From Artemia franciscana (taxonomy: Eukaryota; Arthropoda; Branchiopoda; Anostraca; Artemiidae): a stretch of 64,000 nucleotides of DNA. Under the pieces are notes generated by a model. That model had not been told where the DNA came from. It did no database searches and saw only the letters and a list, made by a program, of their open reading frames with translations. The position numbers and the translations under genes were made by a program. Positions 1 to 12,602 of the stretch are shown in pieces (within the stretch, counting starts at the first letter, position 1; each line of letters begins with the position of its first letter). The stretch is taken from assembly GCF_032884065.1 (NCBI RefSeq), contig NW_027062688.1, positions 1,105,981-1,169,980 on the forward strand, in the 5' to 3' direction.

Positions 1-734
1 GTTTGAAAAACTTCTTTTCGAAAAGTTTGTTTTTATATAATTTCTGTGCATTTTTTATAGCCAAAGATTTGAATAATATAATGAATTTTCTCTAGTTTTC
101 GTTTTCATATCATTAGAATTAAAACATATAATCCTAATTTAATGGTTCTAATTAGTGACTTTTGATTTATTTCAATACCCTCTTAACATTCCCCTCAACA
201 TTTTGTTTTAAACAGGTTAAAACGAAACTCTTTAGCACACAAGTAAAGGACAATTCCAAGGCTACAACCAGTGAAAAACAAAACAACCTAACAGCAATTA
301 TAACTAAACCGAAAATAAACTACAATGAATGAATAAATGAAACCAAAACGAGGAAAAATTAATAAACACTCTCGCAAAACAAATACCAAAGTGGAACAAA
401 AATAAATTATCCATAAATAAATGGTGGTAAATAACTTGATTAAGTAACACCTAGAAAATAAAAAAAGTCTGAATTTTTAGGAGAGGTTCATACTCAACTA
501 AATGACAAAACCCCACCCTGGACTTTCCCTTAAGAAAATCCTAGCCTATTTGTCTTAAATAAAATATATTCATAGTCTTGTTTATGCTGACAATGTTCAT
601 CTTCTGTACAGGAAAACTATAGGCTACTGTTTCACTGTTGGTCCTCTCCAGAAGAGACACTGAGAAGATGGAGATTAAGAACAAACTTTCACCATGGACA
701 TAGCCATATGCATCACGAAGCCGTGACACATTAC
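1..734. other. No gene recognised
   Basis: Low-complexity AT-rich sequence with an inverted R3 fragment (240-420). The short minus-strand open frame at 541-738 has no protein features. Confidence 0.5.
240..420 (-). repeat. R3 fragment, inverted
   Basis: aactaaaccgaaaataaact and gaatgaataaatgaaaccaa are the reverse-complement type of the R3 phrases at 3190-3230. Confidence 0.5.
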
Positions 735-960
735 TCAAACAGTTCGTGGCGATTAGCTGTAGTAAGGAGCGACCTGGCTGAATAGTAAACGAAACTCTAA
801 AAAACGGAATTTTGATACAAATAGATACATCAAAAGAATTGGATTCTTATGATGACATTACAGGAACATAGGAGGCGGGTTGCATAACAGAGAGCGGAAG
901 GGAGTTGACTGTAATCCAATCCCTCTTAAGCCTTAGAAAAGACATTAAAAATTTTAATTA
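735..960 (-). repeat. R1 terminal fragment
   Basis: Starts caaacagttcgtggcgatta and gctgtagtaaggagcgacct, then aacgaaactctaaaaaacgg: the hairpin end of R1 in inverted orientation, soon losing similarity. Confidence 0.65.
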
Positions 961-1239
961 CCGATCGGACGTGCCACTTTCAATTTTTTGTCTACGCGAC
1001 GTGAGTGTGGAAAAAAAAGAAGACAAATATAATACTTGAAAGGCACATGACTTTATACTTAATTAACGATTGAGCCTTACCGTTGATTTAATTCTTTCAT
1101 TTCTTAGAGCAGGATTTATCCTAGAGAGATCATACCCCTATTTAGTAGAGATAGCCCATTATGCCGTCCAGAACGTCAACTAAAATCAGTTGAAATGAAC
1201 TTTGTTGTAATGTGTCAAGGTTGGTCTTATATTTTTTTT

Positions 1240-2660
1240 TATGTATTGCAAAAGTAACTTCTTCTCATCAAGTTTCATCCCGATCTCTCCACTCTAAGTA
1301 TTTTCCAAGATTTCCGGTTTCCAAGATTTCTGTTTTCCCCCTCCAGCCCTCATTATCCTTGGATCAGATTCGAATTGAAAATGGAGCATCTGAGACATAA
1401 GATTCTTCTATGTATCAAGTTTCACTAAGATTCGATCACCCACTCGTAAGATACCTCGATTTTCACGTTTTCCAAGAATTCCGGTTTCCCCCTCCGACTC
1501 CCTTCAATGTCACCAAATCTGGTCGGGATTGAACATGAGAGTTCTAAAGCACAAGATCCTTCTAGATATCAAATTTCATAAAGATCTGATCACCATCAGA
1601 TCTTATTACCGTTTCAAATACCCCTTATTAAGATCTGATCACCGTTCGTAAGTTACAAATACCCCATTTGTTTCTAATTTTTCCAAATTACTTCCCCCAA
1701 ACTCCACCGAAGAGAGCGGATCCTATTCGGTTATGTCAGTCTCTTATCTTAAACTTGTGCTTATTCTTTCCACCAAGTTTCATTTTAAATTGCATTAATA
1801 TCCGATCGCTTCTTCGAAAGTTAAAATGCCTCATTTTCTCTAATATTTCAGAATTAACACTCCACCCAACTACCCCAAAGATAGCAGATCCTTTCAGGTT
1901 GTGTCAATCATGTATCTAGGACTTGTGGTTATTTTTCCCACCAAGTTTCACCTCGATCCCTCCAATCTAAGTGTTTTCCAAGATTTTAGGTTCCCCTCTC
2001 ATTCCCCCCCCCCAATGTCACCGGATCCAAGCAGGATTTCAAATAAAAGCTCTGAGACACGATATTCTTACAAACTTCAAATTTCATTAAGATCCAATCA
2101 CTCCTTGGTAAGTTAAAAATGCCTCAATTTTTCTAATTTTTCAGAATTAACCCTCCCCCCCCCAACTCCCCCAAACCGAGCAGATAAGTTCTGGTTATGT
2201 CAATCGGGTATCAAGGACTTCTGCTTATTTTCCCCACCAAGTTTCATCCCGATCCCTCCACTCTAAGCGTTTTCCAAGATTTTAGGTTCCCCCTTCACCT
2301 CCCCCCAATGTCACCGGATCTGATCAAGATTTAAAATAAGAGCTCTGAGACACGATATCCTTCCAAAAATCAAATTTTATTAAGATCCCATCACCCGTTC
2401 TTAAGTTAAAAATACTTCATTTTTTCTATCTCTTCCGAATTAACCGGCCCCCTACTCCCCCCAGATGGTCAAATTGGCAAAAACATTATTTTTAATTTAA
2501 TATAGTCCGGTCCCTGATACGCCTGACAAGTTTCATCGTCCTAGCTTACCTGTAAGTGTCTAAAGTAGCAAAACTGGGACAGACCGACAGAACGACAGAC
2601 AGACCCACAAAATTTGTAATCGCTATATGTCACTTGGTTAATACCAAGTGCCATAAAAAA
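1240..2660 (+). repeat. R2 modular repeat, about 295-bp units, palindromic end
   Basis: Diverged direct units built from the phrases 'ccaagtttcatcccgatc', 'ccactctaagtgttttcc', 'gagctctgagacacgatatc' and 'cgtaagttaaaaatacctca'. The clearest spacing is 296 bp, between the phrases at 1937 and 2233. The block closes with a cagaccgacagaacgacaga stretch and a palindrome. Short open frames here come from the pyrimidine-rich composition and carry no protein signal. Confidence 0.7.
2631..2650. repeat. Palindrome at the end of R2
   Basis: cacttggttaataccaagtg: 8-bp arms with a taat loop, followed by ccataaaaaa. Possibly the terminal signal of the R2 element. Confidence 0.75.
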
Positions 2661-3039
2661 GCATCGAGCTGTTTATTATGCCAGTAGTGGAACTGTTTTT
2701 TCATTACCTGGTGTGCGATAGCCCTACTCTTTTGGGTAAATCTTCTGATTAACTCACTAATGAGACATCTAAGAATTAGACATATTTATAGCATCATAAA
2801 TTCAACCTGAATCCAAATATAACACCTATTTACGGCAAAAAGGAGCTTTCACCCTCCCCAACCTGTAATGTGCCAATATACACCCTGAGTTGTATACAGA
2901 CACTGAATTCTTTAAATCATTCTATTCTTTAAATTGATTTAAAATTTATCAAAATGATGGAGAAGTCATTACATATACGTAATTCAGTGTATATATCTGC
3001 AAATTAGGGGTGGTGGTGTAAATCTTATTTTCATCTCAT

Positions 3040-3400
3040 CGGATATTCTACGCTCTTTTGTGCGGTAATTTATGTCCGTTTTATGTTGGACTTGATTATT
3101 AATTCAAAATTCTGTTCGTGTTAGGATTTATCTATTTAACCATAGCTGTAGGTCTATGTGTTACTTTTTTTTCAGCATCTATAATTCCTGTTCGGTTTGG
3201 GTTTCATCAATTCATTCATAGTAATGTCTGTTTGATTTAAGTTTTAACTACCGTATGGCAATATTTCTGTTCATTTTAAGCTTTAATGTGGCTCTTCACT
3301 TTTCTTGGAATTGTTTTTTTTTTAATTTTGTATTTCTAATTAATCAGTAAAAATAAGTATTAACTTTAAATTTTAATAGGCCCTTGTCAGTTTAACAGCC
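3040..3400 (+). repeat. R3 repeat copy
   Basis: attcctgttcggtttgggtt, tcatcaattcattcatagta and ggctcttcacttttcttgga recur in related form at 59200-59410 and, inverted, at 240-420 and 58850-58970. Confidence 0.6.
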
Positions 3401-3624
3401 AGATCTTACGTCACCAGTGACAAAAATAAATTCTTCATTCACCCAAAAAATTGGTTTGTTTTTATTTTGGATCAAACCCGAACAGCTTCTCTTTAAATAA
3501 AAGCTTCAGCATTTAATATTTCTTCAAATAAATCTTCAGGTACTCCATGGAAATATAGTGTTTTTGGTAAATAATGTGAACATTCCAATCGACGCCTTTT
3601 TTATGCTCTTTCCGAATATAATAA

Positions 3625-3830
3625 TTGGGTAAAATTCTAGTTGAGTGACTTCATGTTATCTCAGAAAGGGGTTAGGTCAGGAAAATGAAACTTTCAGGGA
3701 TGGGTCTACAGGCTAAAGTATATCCTGGGAAGGTATTTTGAGGTCTCTAACTATGCCCCCTCCCCCTCCTCTATATAATGCAGCTTTTTGTGCATTACAG
3801 CTTAAAATTTTGTTCAAATTTGATCCTATA
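3625..3830 (+). repeat. R4 fragment
   Basis: aaaattctagttgagtgact, ggaaaatgaaactttcaggg and gtctacaggctaaagtatat match the R4 cluster at 36.9-38.4 kb. Confidence 0.75.
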
Positions 3831-4089
3831 TTACTATTAAATGTTTAAATATTGCTTACCTTAGAAAAAGTTAACTTCAAAGGCCTTTAAACAGGGGTAA
3901 TAGAACCGTTGAACTTAGGGGGTTTCTTGCTCAAAATTAAGATTAGGTGCTATGATTGCGTACGGTTTGATAGTTTCTATGTTATATGTGTGTCAATAAC
4001 ATCTATTTTCTAAATCATAACGGTGTAGAGAAAGTCCATTTCTTCAAGAAGGCTCAATAATGATTCTTAGAAAACTGAAGAGTGGCGAA

Positions 4090-4510
4090 ACAGAAATTTG
4101 GTGGGAAAAATAAGCAAGTCCTAAATACATGATTGACATAACCGTAACGGATACGTTCGCTTTGGGGGAGCTGGGGAGGAGGGTTAGAAAAAATGAGGTA
4201 TTTTTAACTTACGAAGGAGTGATCGGATCTTAATGAAATTCCATATTTAGAAGGATTTCATAACTCAGGTCTCTTAATTTAAAATAAGATCGAATCAAGT
4301 GTCATTGGGGAGAGTTGGGAGGGGACCGGAAATTTTGGAAAACACTTAGAGTGGGGAGATCATGATGAAACTTGGTGGGAAAAATAAGCACAAGTCCTAA
4401 ATACGTGATTGACATAACCGTAGGGGGAAGGTCTAATTCTGAAAATTAGAATAAATGAGGTATTTTTAACTTACGAAGGAGTGATCGGATCTTAATGAAA
4501 TTTGAAGGAT
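4090..4510 (-). repeat. R2 units in inverted orientation
   Basis: Two units, each with tggtgggaaaaataagca, aatgaggtatttttaactta and cgaaggagtgatcggatctt, i.e. the reverse complement of the R2 phrases, spaced about 275 bp apart. Confidence 0.7.
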
Positions 4511-4789
4511 CTCGTGAGGTCTTGTTTTTTCCTAACCTATTTGAATTTAAATGGAAAAGATCGTATTAATTTCTTCACAACATACCACATATTTATTTTG
4601 TCATTAAAATAAACGGTCTCCTCAATATATGAACTCCACATTAATTACTCTTTTGAATACCAGATGACGCATACGATTCACATAACAATTCCCCAGAGAG
4701 CCGGAACTGACGTAGAGACGTCAACAACATATGTTTTTATCAAGGAGATGTTGAGGATGCATATCATTTTGGTTTCTTACATTTATTAA

Positions 4790-6533
4790 ATAAAAAAAAA
4801 CCAGTTTTTTTAACTGAAAGTAAGGAGCGACATTAAAACTTAAAACGAACAAAAAATTACTCCGTATCTGAATTGGGTTATCCCCTCCGCAATCCCTCAC
4901 TCTTTACGCAATTAAAGTTTTTAATTGTTTTATAAAGTAGAATTGTGGCAAAGAGTCAAACTTTAGCGTAAAGAGCGAGGGATTGCGGAGGGGACAACCC
5001 ATTTCATATACGGAGTAATTTCTGTTCGTTTTAAGTTTTAATGTCGCTCCTTACTTTCAGTTAAAAAAACTAGTTTTTTATTTAATTTCTGCATGTTTTT
5101 GAATTAATACATGTTTGATTTTGGCTCTCCGTACATAAATTATTAAAATGAAATTTGTATATTAATCTTTTTTTGGCTAAATGGCTTTCTCTTAGTTTTG
5201 ATCAGACCATTTTGAGAAATAAGGGGTGCAGAAGGAGGGCTAGTTACCCACCAATTTTTCACTTACTTAAAAAGGCAACTAGAACTTTTAATTTATAACG
5301 AACGTTTTTATGAGTAAAAAATATACGTAACTTAAGAATTATCTTACGCAACAAAATTTTATATTCTTATATTTTTGATTATATATATGAAGGGGTTTGT
5401 CCCCCCGTTAATACCTCGCTCTTCACACTAAATCTTAAGTTCTGTCCTAATTCTTTAAGAATGACCCCTGAATCAGAAAGGCCAGAGAATAAATAGTTGA
5501 AATTACTAAAAATACTTTAGCATAAAGAGCGAAGTATTTATCTCCTCCTAAATGCCTCGCTCTTTATGCTAAAGTATTTTTAGAGCCCCTCGTATGCGTA
5601 ATAATCTCCGTTCGTTTTAAGTTTTAATGCTACTCCTTACTTTCAATTGAAAAAACTTTTTATGTTTATATTTTCATTGTTTTTTTTTAATAGTAATGCT
5701 AGAAAATCCTGTGCCCTTTTCATTGAATTTCTGTTCCCCCATGAAATATTCCTCCAAGGAAAGATCCTCCCACATATCCCCCTCCCTGCAACCCCACACC
5801 CAAATAAAAAAAATCCCCCTGAAAACGTCGGTAAACTTCCGAATAACCATTACTGTATGTAAACATTGGTCAAAGTTTGTAACTTGCAGCCCCTCCCCCA
5901 GGGACTGTGGGGGAGTAAGTCATCCCCAAAGACATAGTTATTATGGTTTTCGACTATTAGGAACAAAATGGCTATCTCAAAATTTTCATCCGTTGACTTT
6001 GGGAAACAAATGAGCGTGGGAGGGGGCCCAGGTGCCCTCCAATTTTTTTTTGGTCACTTAAAAAGGGCATTATAGCTTTTCATTTCCGTTAGCATGAGCC
6101 CTCTTGCAATACTCTAGGACCACTTGGTCAATACGATGACCCCTGGGAAAAAAAAACAAAAAAACAAACAAATAAATACGCACCCGTGATCTGTCTTCTG
6201 GCAAAAAATACGAAATTCCACATTTTTATAGATGGAGCTTGAAATTTTTTCTATAGGGTTCTCTGATACGCTGAATGCGATGGTGTGATTTAAGATCCTA
6301 TGACTTTTAGGGGGTGTTTCCCATTATTTTCCAAAATAAGGCAAATTTTCTCAGGCTCGTAACTTTTGATGACAAAGACTAAATTTGATGAAACTTATAC
6401 ATTTAAACTCAGCATAAAAATTTGATTCTTTTGATATATCTTTTAACATCGAAGTCCCATTTTTTAGAGTTTCGTTTACTATTTAGCTGGGTCACTCCTT
6501 ACTACAGCTCGTTACCACGAACTGTTTGAAAGA
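4790..6533 (+). repeat. R1 repeat family, near full-length copy
   Basis: Begins attaaataaaaaaaaaccag and ttaactgaaagtaaggagcg, ends ctccttactacagctcgtta and ccacgaactgtttga. The two ends form imperfect terminal inverted repeats (CTG, A/T, AAGTAAGGAGYGAC). The right end also contains a hairpin. The left 290 bp are a large near-palindrome (4800-5085). No transposase or other coding region is visible, so this looks like a non-autonomous DNA element of about 1.7 kb. Confidence 0.75.
4800..5085. repeat. Near-perfect long palindrome at the R1 left end
   Basis: aactgaaagtaaggagcgac and attaaaacttaaaacgaac on the left match gttcgttttaagttttaat and gtcgctccttactttcagtt on the right, with the inner match cctccgcaatccctc / gagggattgcggagg. 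The loop is roughly 40-50 bp. Confidence 0.88.
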
Positions 6534-7336
6534 ATGGGTGGCTTGAAAATTAATATCTAAGTAGTGGCGGTGTTCCTAGAAGTATACAGTTCTCATAAAA
6601 TAATATTTTGCCGCCACTTTGCCGATATCATGAAAAGAGAAATCACCAATGCAACAGCACAAAAAAAAGAAAAAAAAAAGAGAGAGACAGAAGGAGAAAA
6701 GGAAGACTATTTTCTTAGATTAGTGATTAGTATAGACCAGCACTTGAATGAGGCCTTAACCCTACTCATCCATACAATCACATAGGTCAAACAGCATAGC
6801 CATACACAATCAACCATAAAGAATAATCCATGGACAGGCAGTCATGTCGTCAATAAGTATAAGTCGTCATTTACCAAACAATAGAAAAAATAATATAGAC
6901 AAATAATTCAGAGGCAACACCCAACACAAGGGCTCATCAGGAGAATACACTGGCCTATATAGGGTTTCGCCACTTTAAATTCTCTACCCAGCACAGTGTT
7001 GTGGCTACCACAGAATATCCATGGCATCCCCGTGTCAGGTATCACCCCCAAAATACATGCCCATGAAAGAAAAAAAAACAGCAAATGTAAAACAACCAAG
7101 TAAAACCAAAACAAGCTTATCCTGTTAATATATCCCTCTTTTTAGCAACAATAGGTAAACTAAATATTATAAATTTTACCAAATCACAAATATTAACACA
7201 TTGCAAAAAACCTGAATGAACTAAACAATTATAGAATTCATCTTTACCATGTGGCTAATTTTTAAAAAAATCCACTCAATTAGAAACACAATTCAAAATA
7301 AATGGCGCCGCGACAACATTTCTCGAACCTCCGAAA
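6534..7336. other. No gene recognised; purine-rich tract
   Basis: Between an R1 copy and the RT remnant. It contains a purine-only stretch at about 6659-6707 (A-rich with gag repeats) and otherwise nothing assignable. Confidence 0.5.
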
Positions 7337-8125
7337 TTAGTTGAAAATTTCTGTAAGTATTTCCAGATAATTCTTTTGATATTTATTTAAAAGTTCGTTA
7401 TAATGAAAACTAAATTTTTTAAATTGCCAAGTTAATTTATTTGCAGAAAAACCTCTTGATATCAATTTTTGGCTTAAGATTTTACATCTATTTTTAAAAT
7501 CAATATAATTACTACAAATCCTTGCATAACGAAGTAACTGTGAGAAAAACGCTGAATATGTGATATTTGAGTGTATATTACTTTCAGGGAATGGGAAACT
7601 AATCACTTCAAAATCAAAATCATCCGTTTTATTATACATTTTAAAACTTAATTTATTATTATCACAAATATTAATATTTAAATCTAAGAAATGATCTTCA
7701 TGACCAGCGCCATGACTAGGCTCAAGAATAAGCTCTGATGAATATATATTTTTAGAAATATCAATGAAATCCTTACAATTTAAGACCAAAATATCATCTA
7801 AATATCTTTTATTATTTGACAAAGCATGTTTTAAATTAATTGGATTATTCTTATCCATCATATATTTATATTCTAGTTGACTTAAAAACAAGTCAGCTAT
7901 AAATGGGCTGGCATTCCCCCCCATGGGAATTCCCACAATTTTCTTGCACAAATCACCCCCAAATCTTATCTAAGTATTGTATAAAACAAATTCTAATAAC
8001 TCAAAAATCATATCCAAGCTGTAACATCTCAAGTTAACTGTAGTATTAAAGCAATTTGTCCATATAGCTTTTTTATTGTAAGTGTCTATTTTTAAGAACC
8101 TTTTACTAGATAAGAGGAAAGATTT
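7337..8125 (-). pseudogene. Reverse transcriptase C-terminal half, retroelement remnant with in-frame stop
   Basis: On the minus strand an open stretch from 7951 to 7337 encodes KIVGIPMGGNASPFIADLFL, then KRYLDDILVLN (the catalytic Y-x-D-D), followed by SFPFPESNIHSN and a long basic C-terminus ending near LEILTEIFN, which looks like the natural end. The frame continues upstream through LRCYSLDMIFELLEFVLYNT, interrupted by one TAG at 7970-7972. This RT type (GIPMG...AD, YxDD, FPFxxSNI) occurs in many copies in fish and invertebrate genomes. I think it belongs near Penelope-like elements but cannot prove it. The N-terminal fingers and any endonuclease were not found, so the copy is truncated and dead. 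Confidence 0.8.
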
Positions 8126-8584
8126 CTTGATAACAGTTTTTATAAAGATGTATCTTTATATGTATAAAGATGTCGAACCCGTTAAATTTAGTTAAGAAGG
8201 TTTTTGCACCCCCCCCCCCCCGAAAAATTATTTTGTTTTCCCTCTTGAAAAAATCCTTTTGTAACCTCACAAAAAATCAATTTCCAGCCCGCCCTCCCAA
8301 AAAAATGCTTTTGTACTCCTCCCCACGAAAATCATATATAGCCTACGGCCCTACAATAATCTCCGGGGGGGGGAACAACATTTGTTAAACTGAATAAGAA
8401 GGGACCAGTGATCAAGGAAGTTTAAGATTTATATGGGGCAGGACTGAAGTCCCCTCCCCGCAGTCCGTACCAATAACCTTCCTGGAAAATATACTTAATA
8501 ACAAACAAGTGGGGAAATAAGAAAGTAAATTTACTTCTATTTCCAAGTTAGACTAGTAGACATGGAATTGAATGTTTTCGCCTT

Positions 8585-9720
8585 TTTCAAACAGCTCGTG
8601 ATAGCGAACTGCAAGTAAGGAGTGACCCGGCTCAATAGTAACAGAAACTGTAAAAAACCAAAATTTTGATATCAATAGACGCTTCAAAATAATCGAACTT
8701 TAATGCTGATTTCAAGCTTATAAGTTTCGTCAAGCTTAATCGAACCCATCAAAAATTAAAAGCCTTAGAAAATTTGGCTTATTTTCAAAGAAAGGGGGAA
8801 ACACCCCTTAAAAGTCATAGAATCTTGATGATAATCACACCATCAGATTTAGCATATCAGAGAACCTTCCAGTAGACGTTCCAAGATCCTATCTACAAAA
8901 ATATGGAATTCCGTGTTTTTTGCCAGAAGAAAGATCACGGATGCGTGTTCATTTTTCTTTCCAGGGTGATGGTATTGACCCAGTGGTCTTAGAATATTTC
9001 GAGAGGGCTCATTCAAACAGAAATTAAAAGCTCTATTGCCTTTTTAAAGTAACCGAAAAAAATTGGAAGGCAACTAGGCCCCTTCACACGTTCATTTTTC
9101 CCCAAATTCGTTCGGTCAAAATTTTGAGATAACCATTTTGTTCAGGATAGTCGAAAAATTTAATGGCTTTGTCTTTGAGGATAGAGTTATCCCCAGTCCC
9201 AAGGGAAGGGCTGCAAGCTGTGAACTTTACACATTATCTAATTATAGTATTGGTTATTGCGAAGTATACAGACGTCTTCAGGGAGACTTGTTCTGGTGGA
9301 GGGATGGGGGGGTGTAGGGGTCACGTTAGAGGATATTTCCATGGAGGAAAGTTTCATGGGAAAAGGAGATTTTTCATTAAGGGGACATCGGATTTTTCAG
9401 CATTATGTAAAAAATGACCGGAAATAAAAAAGAACAGCTTTTCAACTGAAAGTAAGGAGCAACATTAAAACTTAAAACGAACGAAAACGATTACGTATAT
9501 CAGGGGGTTTAATCCCGACGCCCCTCAGGGGGCCATCGGATTTCCCAGCATTATTTGAAAACGACCAGAAATAAAATAAAAAAACAAGTTTTTTCAACTG
9601 AAAGTAAGGAGCAACATTAAAACTTAAAACGAACGAAAATGATCACGTATATCAGGGGGTTCACGGTCTTTATGCTAAAGTATTTTTTAGTACTTTTAAA
9701 AGAGCTATTTATTCTAATTA
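8585..9720 (-). repeat. R1 copy, inverted orientation, with internal duplication
   Basis: The hairpin end is at the left (aaacagctcgtgatagcgaa) and the palindrome end at the right. Near the right end a block of about 145 bp with ctgaaagtaaggagcaacat occurs twice (about 9432 and 9597). No coding region. Confidence 0.75.
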
Positions 9721-9834
9721 AACGGCCTTTGTGATTCACAGGTCATTCTTAAAGAATTGGAACAAAATTCTAACTTTAGCCAAGAGCTCTTATAGCATGA
9801 GCTATAGCAAAATTCTAAGAATCAATAGATCGAT

Positions 9835-10740
9835 TTAAAAGGAAAATCATAGGCTCAATGCCAGTCGGTATTTAAAATAGGAGCTCTGAGACACGAGGTC
9901 CTTCTAAATATCAAATTTCATTAAGATCCGGTCGAATCAGGGAAACGACTGTTATCAAGTCAATTTGTGCAGGTTCTTGACACGCCTAACAATTTTCATT
10001 GTCCTAGCACGTCCAGAAGCACCAAACTCGCCAAAGCACGGGAAATCCCCCCGGCTTCCCCAAAGAGAGTGGATCCATTCCAATTGTGTCAATCACCTAT
10101 CTAGAACTTGTTCTTATTCTTCCCATCAAGTTTCATCTCGATCTCTTTACTCTAAGTGTTTTCCAAGATTTCCGGTTGCCAAGACTTCTGATTCCCCTCC
10201 AAACCCCTATGTCCCCGGATCCGATTCAAATTGAAAATGAAGCATCTGAGACATAAGATCTTTCTATATATGAAGTTTCATTAAGATCCGACTGCAAGAT
10301 AAAGATACCTCAATTTTCACGTCTTCCCAGATTTTCGGTTTCCCCTCCAACTCCCCTCAATGTCACTCGATATGGTCGGGATTAAAATAATAGCTTTGAA
10401 GCACAAGATCCTTTTAAATATCAAATTTCATTAAGATCTGATCACCGGTTCGTAAGTTACAAATACCTCTTTTTTTCAATTTTTTCCGAATTACTGGGGA
10501 CCGAGATTTCTGGTCCCCTCCCAACCCTCTCCAATGACACTGGATCCGACCTGAATTTAAATTAGGAGATCTGAGTTACGAGGTTCTTCTAAATATGGAA
10601 TTTCGTTAAGATCCATATCACTTCTTTGTAAGTTAAAAATACCTCATTTTTTTCTAATTTTCAGAATTAATCCCCCCCTCAACTCCCCCAAAGAGACCGT
10701 ATCCCCTTACGGTTATATCAATCACGTATTTTTCTACAAT
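9835..10740 (+). repeat. R2 units
   Basis: Direct units with caagtttcatctcgatctct, taagtgttttccaagatttc and aatttcattaagatctgatc, similar to 1240-2660. No end palindrome is visible on this copy. Confidence 0.7.
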
Positions 10741-11934
10741 GAACTAGTGAGTTATGTGCTGATATAGTGATTTTTTGTTTAGGTAATATAAAAACACTAA
10801 GAATAGTGATAAATTACTAATGCTGGCAACCCTGGTTTTATCTTGTGTGACTTGCCGGTTGATAATATCACAAATGCAAGTGCTTTTATGACGCTCGCGC
10901 CTTGTAACACCGGAGCTTGCAAACATTTTTTACGTGTCTGTATGACCCTTACGATAGGCAAATAACATTAAGAGAAATCTATTCAGTTTTGATCTGATGC
11001 TATTTTCCTATCTTAAACAGTGCTCAGTATCTTCTCAGCTGTCTAGTCTGGGGTAATACCATTTTACTGACTATCTGATCATTTTTGTTGGCAAAACTAC
11101 CTGAGCTTGTGAAAAAACCTAGAAAGTCAAACCCAAGACACAAGCACAAACAGCTGAATTTTTTGTGAACCCAACTGGCTCAGTTTATAATTACAAGTTC
11201 ACTTGCATAACATTCGAGGCAGATAGGAGGCCCTTGTAGGCTTTGGACTCTTATTCCCCTTTGCAATTTCAGTCAACATATTATTCAACTAACATTAAAT
11301 TACCTTTATATTAGTTAACCAAATGTCTAAGTCTATAAATTGAAGCAATTGCCTTGCCTGACGTTCATTGCAGAATGGCCCCATTTTGACTTTAGACACT
11401 TTTTTGCCTCTGAATCTAGGCGAAATTAACGGTCTCATGTTTCAATTCTAAATTATCAGTTCAACCTGCTAAGACCATAGGTAAGCGTCCCTTGTTTACC
11501 TCTCATTCCAGGCTATCTAATGGTCTTATGTCAATTCTTCGTCAACCTGCCTGAGACTTTAGACAGGCATGAATTGCTAAAAGATAACAAACTGTGTATT
11601 GGTCTAATAAAAAAGACACCCGCATACTTCCACCGTTTACCCAAACCAAATTAATCAAACACTTAGAAAACTATAGGTTCTGTACTTATCTTAGCTCTAT
11701 GACTATCTACCTTGGTTCTACTGCCCTAGCAATGAAGCATTTGCGGATAATAGATAGACATATCTAATAGCAAATGAACCAACTTCCTTTTCATACAATC
11801 CTAATAAGGGGGGTTAATGCCGGTTTGCTTCTCACTCAACTGGACTATCAGTCTTGGCTTTTTCTACAATTAGCCTTGACTTGATGCCCACAACTATTAT
11901 ATTTTAATTCAAAAATCAACGGCCTTGTTTAATG
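10741..11934. other. No gene or repeat recognised
   Basis: Apparently unique intergenic or intronic sequence. Short open frames lack motifs and good splice contexts. Confidence 0.4.
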
Positions 11935-12602
11935 TTCAAAAGTGATTAGAGGGCAATTAACCCCCTTCCCACTTCCACAATTTTCCCAAACACATCCAAT
12001 CAAAATTTGACATGTTTATTTGGTTTTCGACTATGCTCAACAAAATGGCTATCTCAAAATTTTGATCCAGTGACTTTGGGAAAAATGAGCGTGGGTTTTT
12101 TGGTCCAAGTTTTTTGGTCACTTGAAAAGGACACTAGAATTTTAATTTTCGTTAGAATGAGCTCTCTCGTGACATTCTAGGAATACTGGGTCGATACGAT
12201 CACCCCTGTAAAAAAACAACAACAAAAATAAACAAATAAACTCGCACCCGTGATCTTTCTTCTGGTGAAAAATACAAAATTCAACATTTTTGCAGAAAGG
12301 AGCTTGAAACCTCTACAATCGGGTTTTTTTATACGCTAAATGTGATGGTGTAATTTTCATTAAGTTTATACGATTTATAAGGGTTGTTTTCTCCCTTTTT
12401 TTGAAAATAAGACATATTTTATCATGCTCTTAATTTGCGATGGGTAAGAATAAACTTGATGAAATTTCTATATTTTACATCAGGATAAAAAATATGATTC
12501 TCCTGATGTATATATTGGTATCAAAATTCAGTTTTTTAGAAATTCGGTTACTATTGAGCCGGGTCGATTCTTGCTATAGTTTGCTATCACGAACTGTTTG
12601 AT
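11935..12602 (+). repeat. R1 fragment, right half
   Basis: Matches the right half of the copy at 4790: ggctatctcaaaattttgat, cacccgtgatctttcttctg and the closing gctatcacgaactgtttga. The left palindromic end is missing. Confidence 0.7.

Noticed and set aside
1212-2116. Several short plus-strand open frames
   Set aside because: They lie inside the R2 repeat, are pyrimidine-driven and are not conserved between units.
9163-10234. Open frames of 84 and 89 codons
   Set aside because: Located in R1 and R2 repeats; no motif, and not maintained in other copies.
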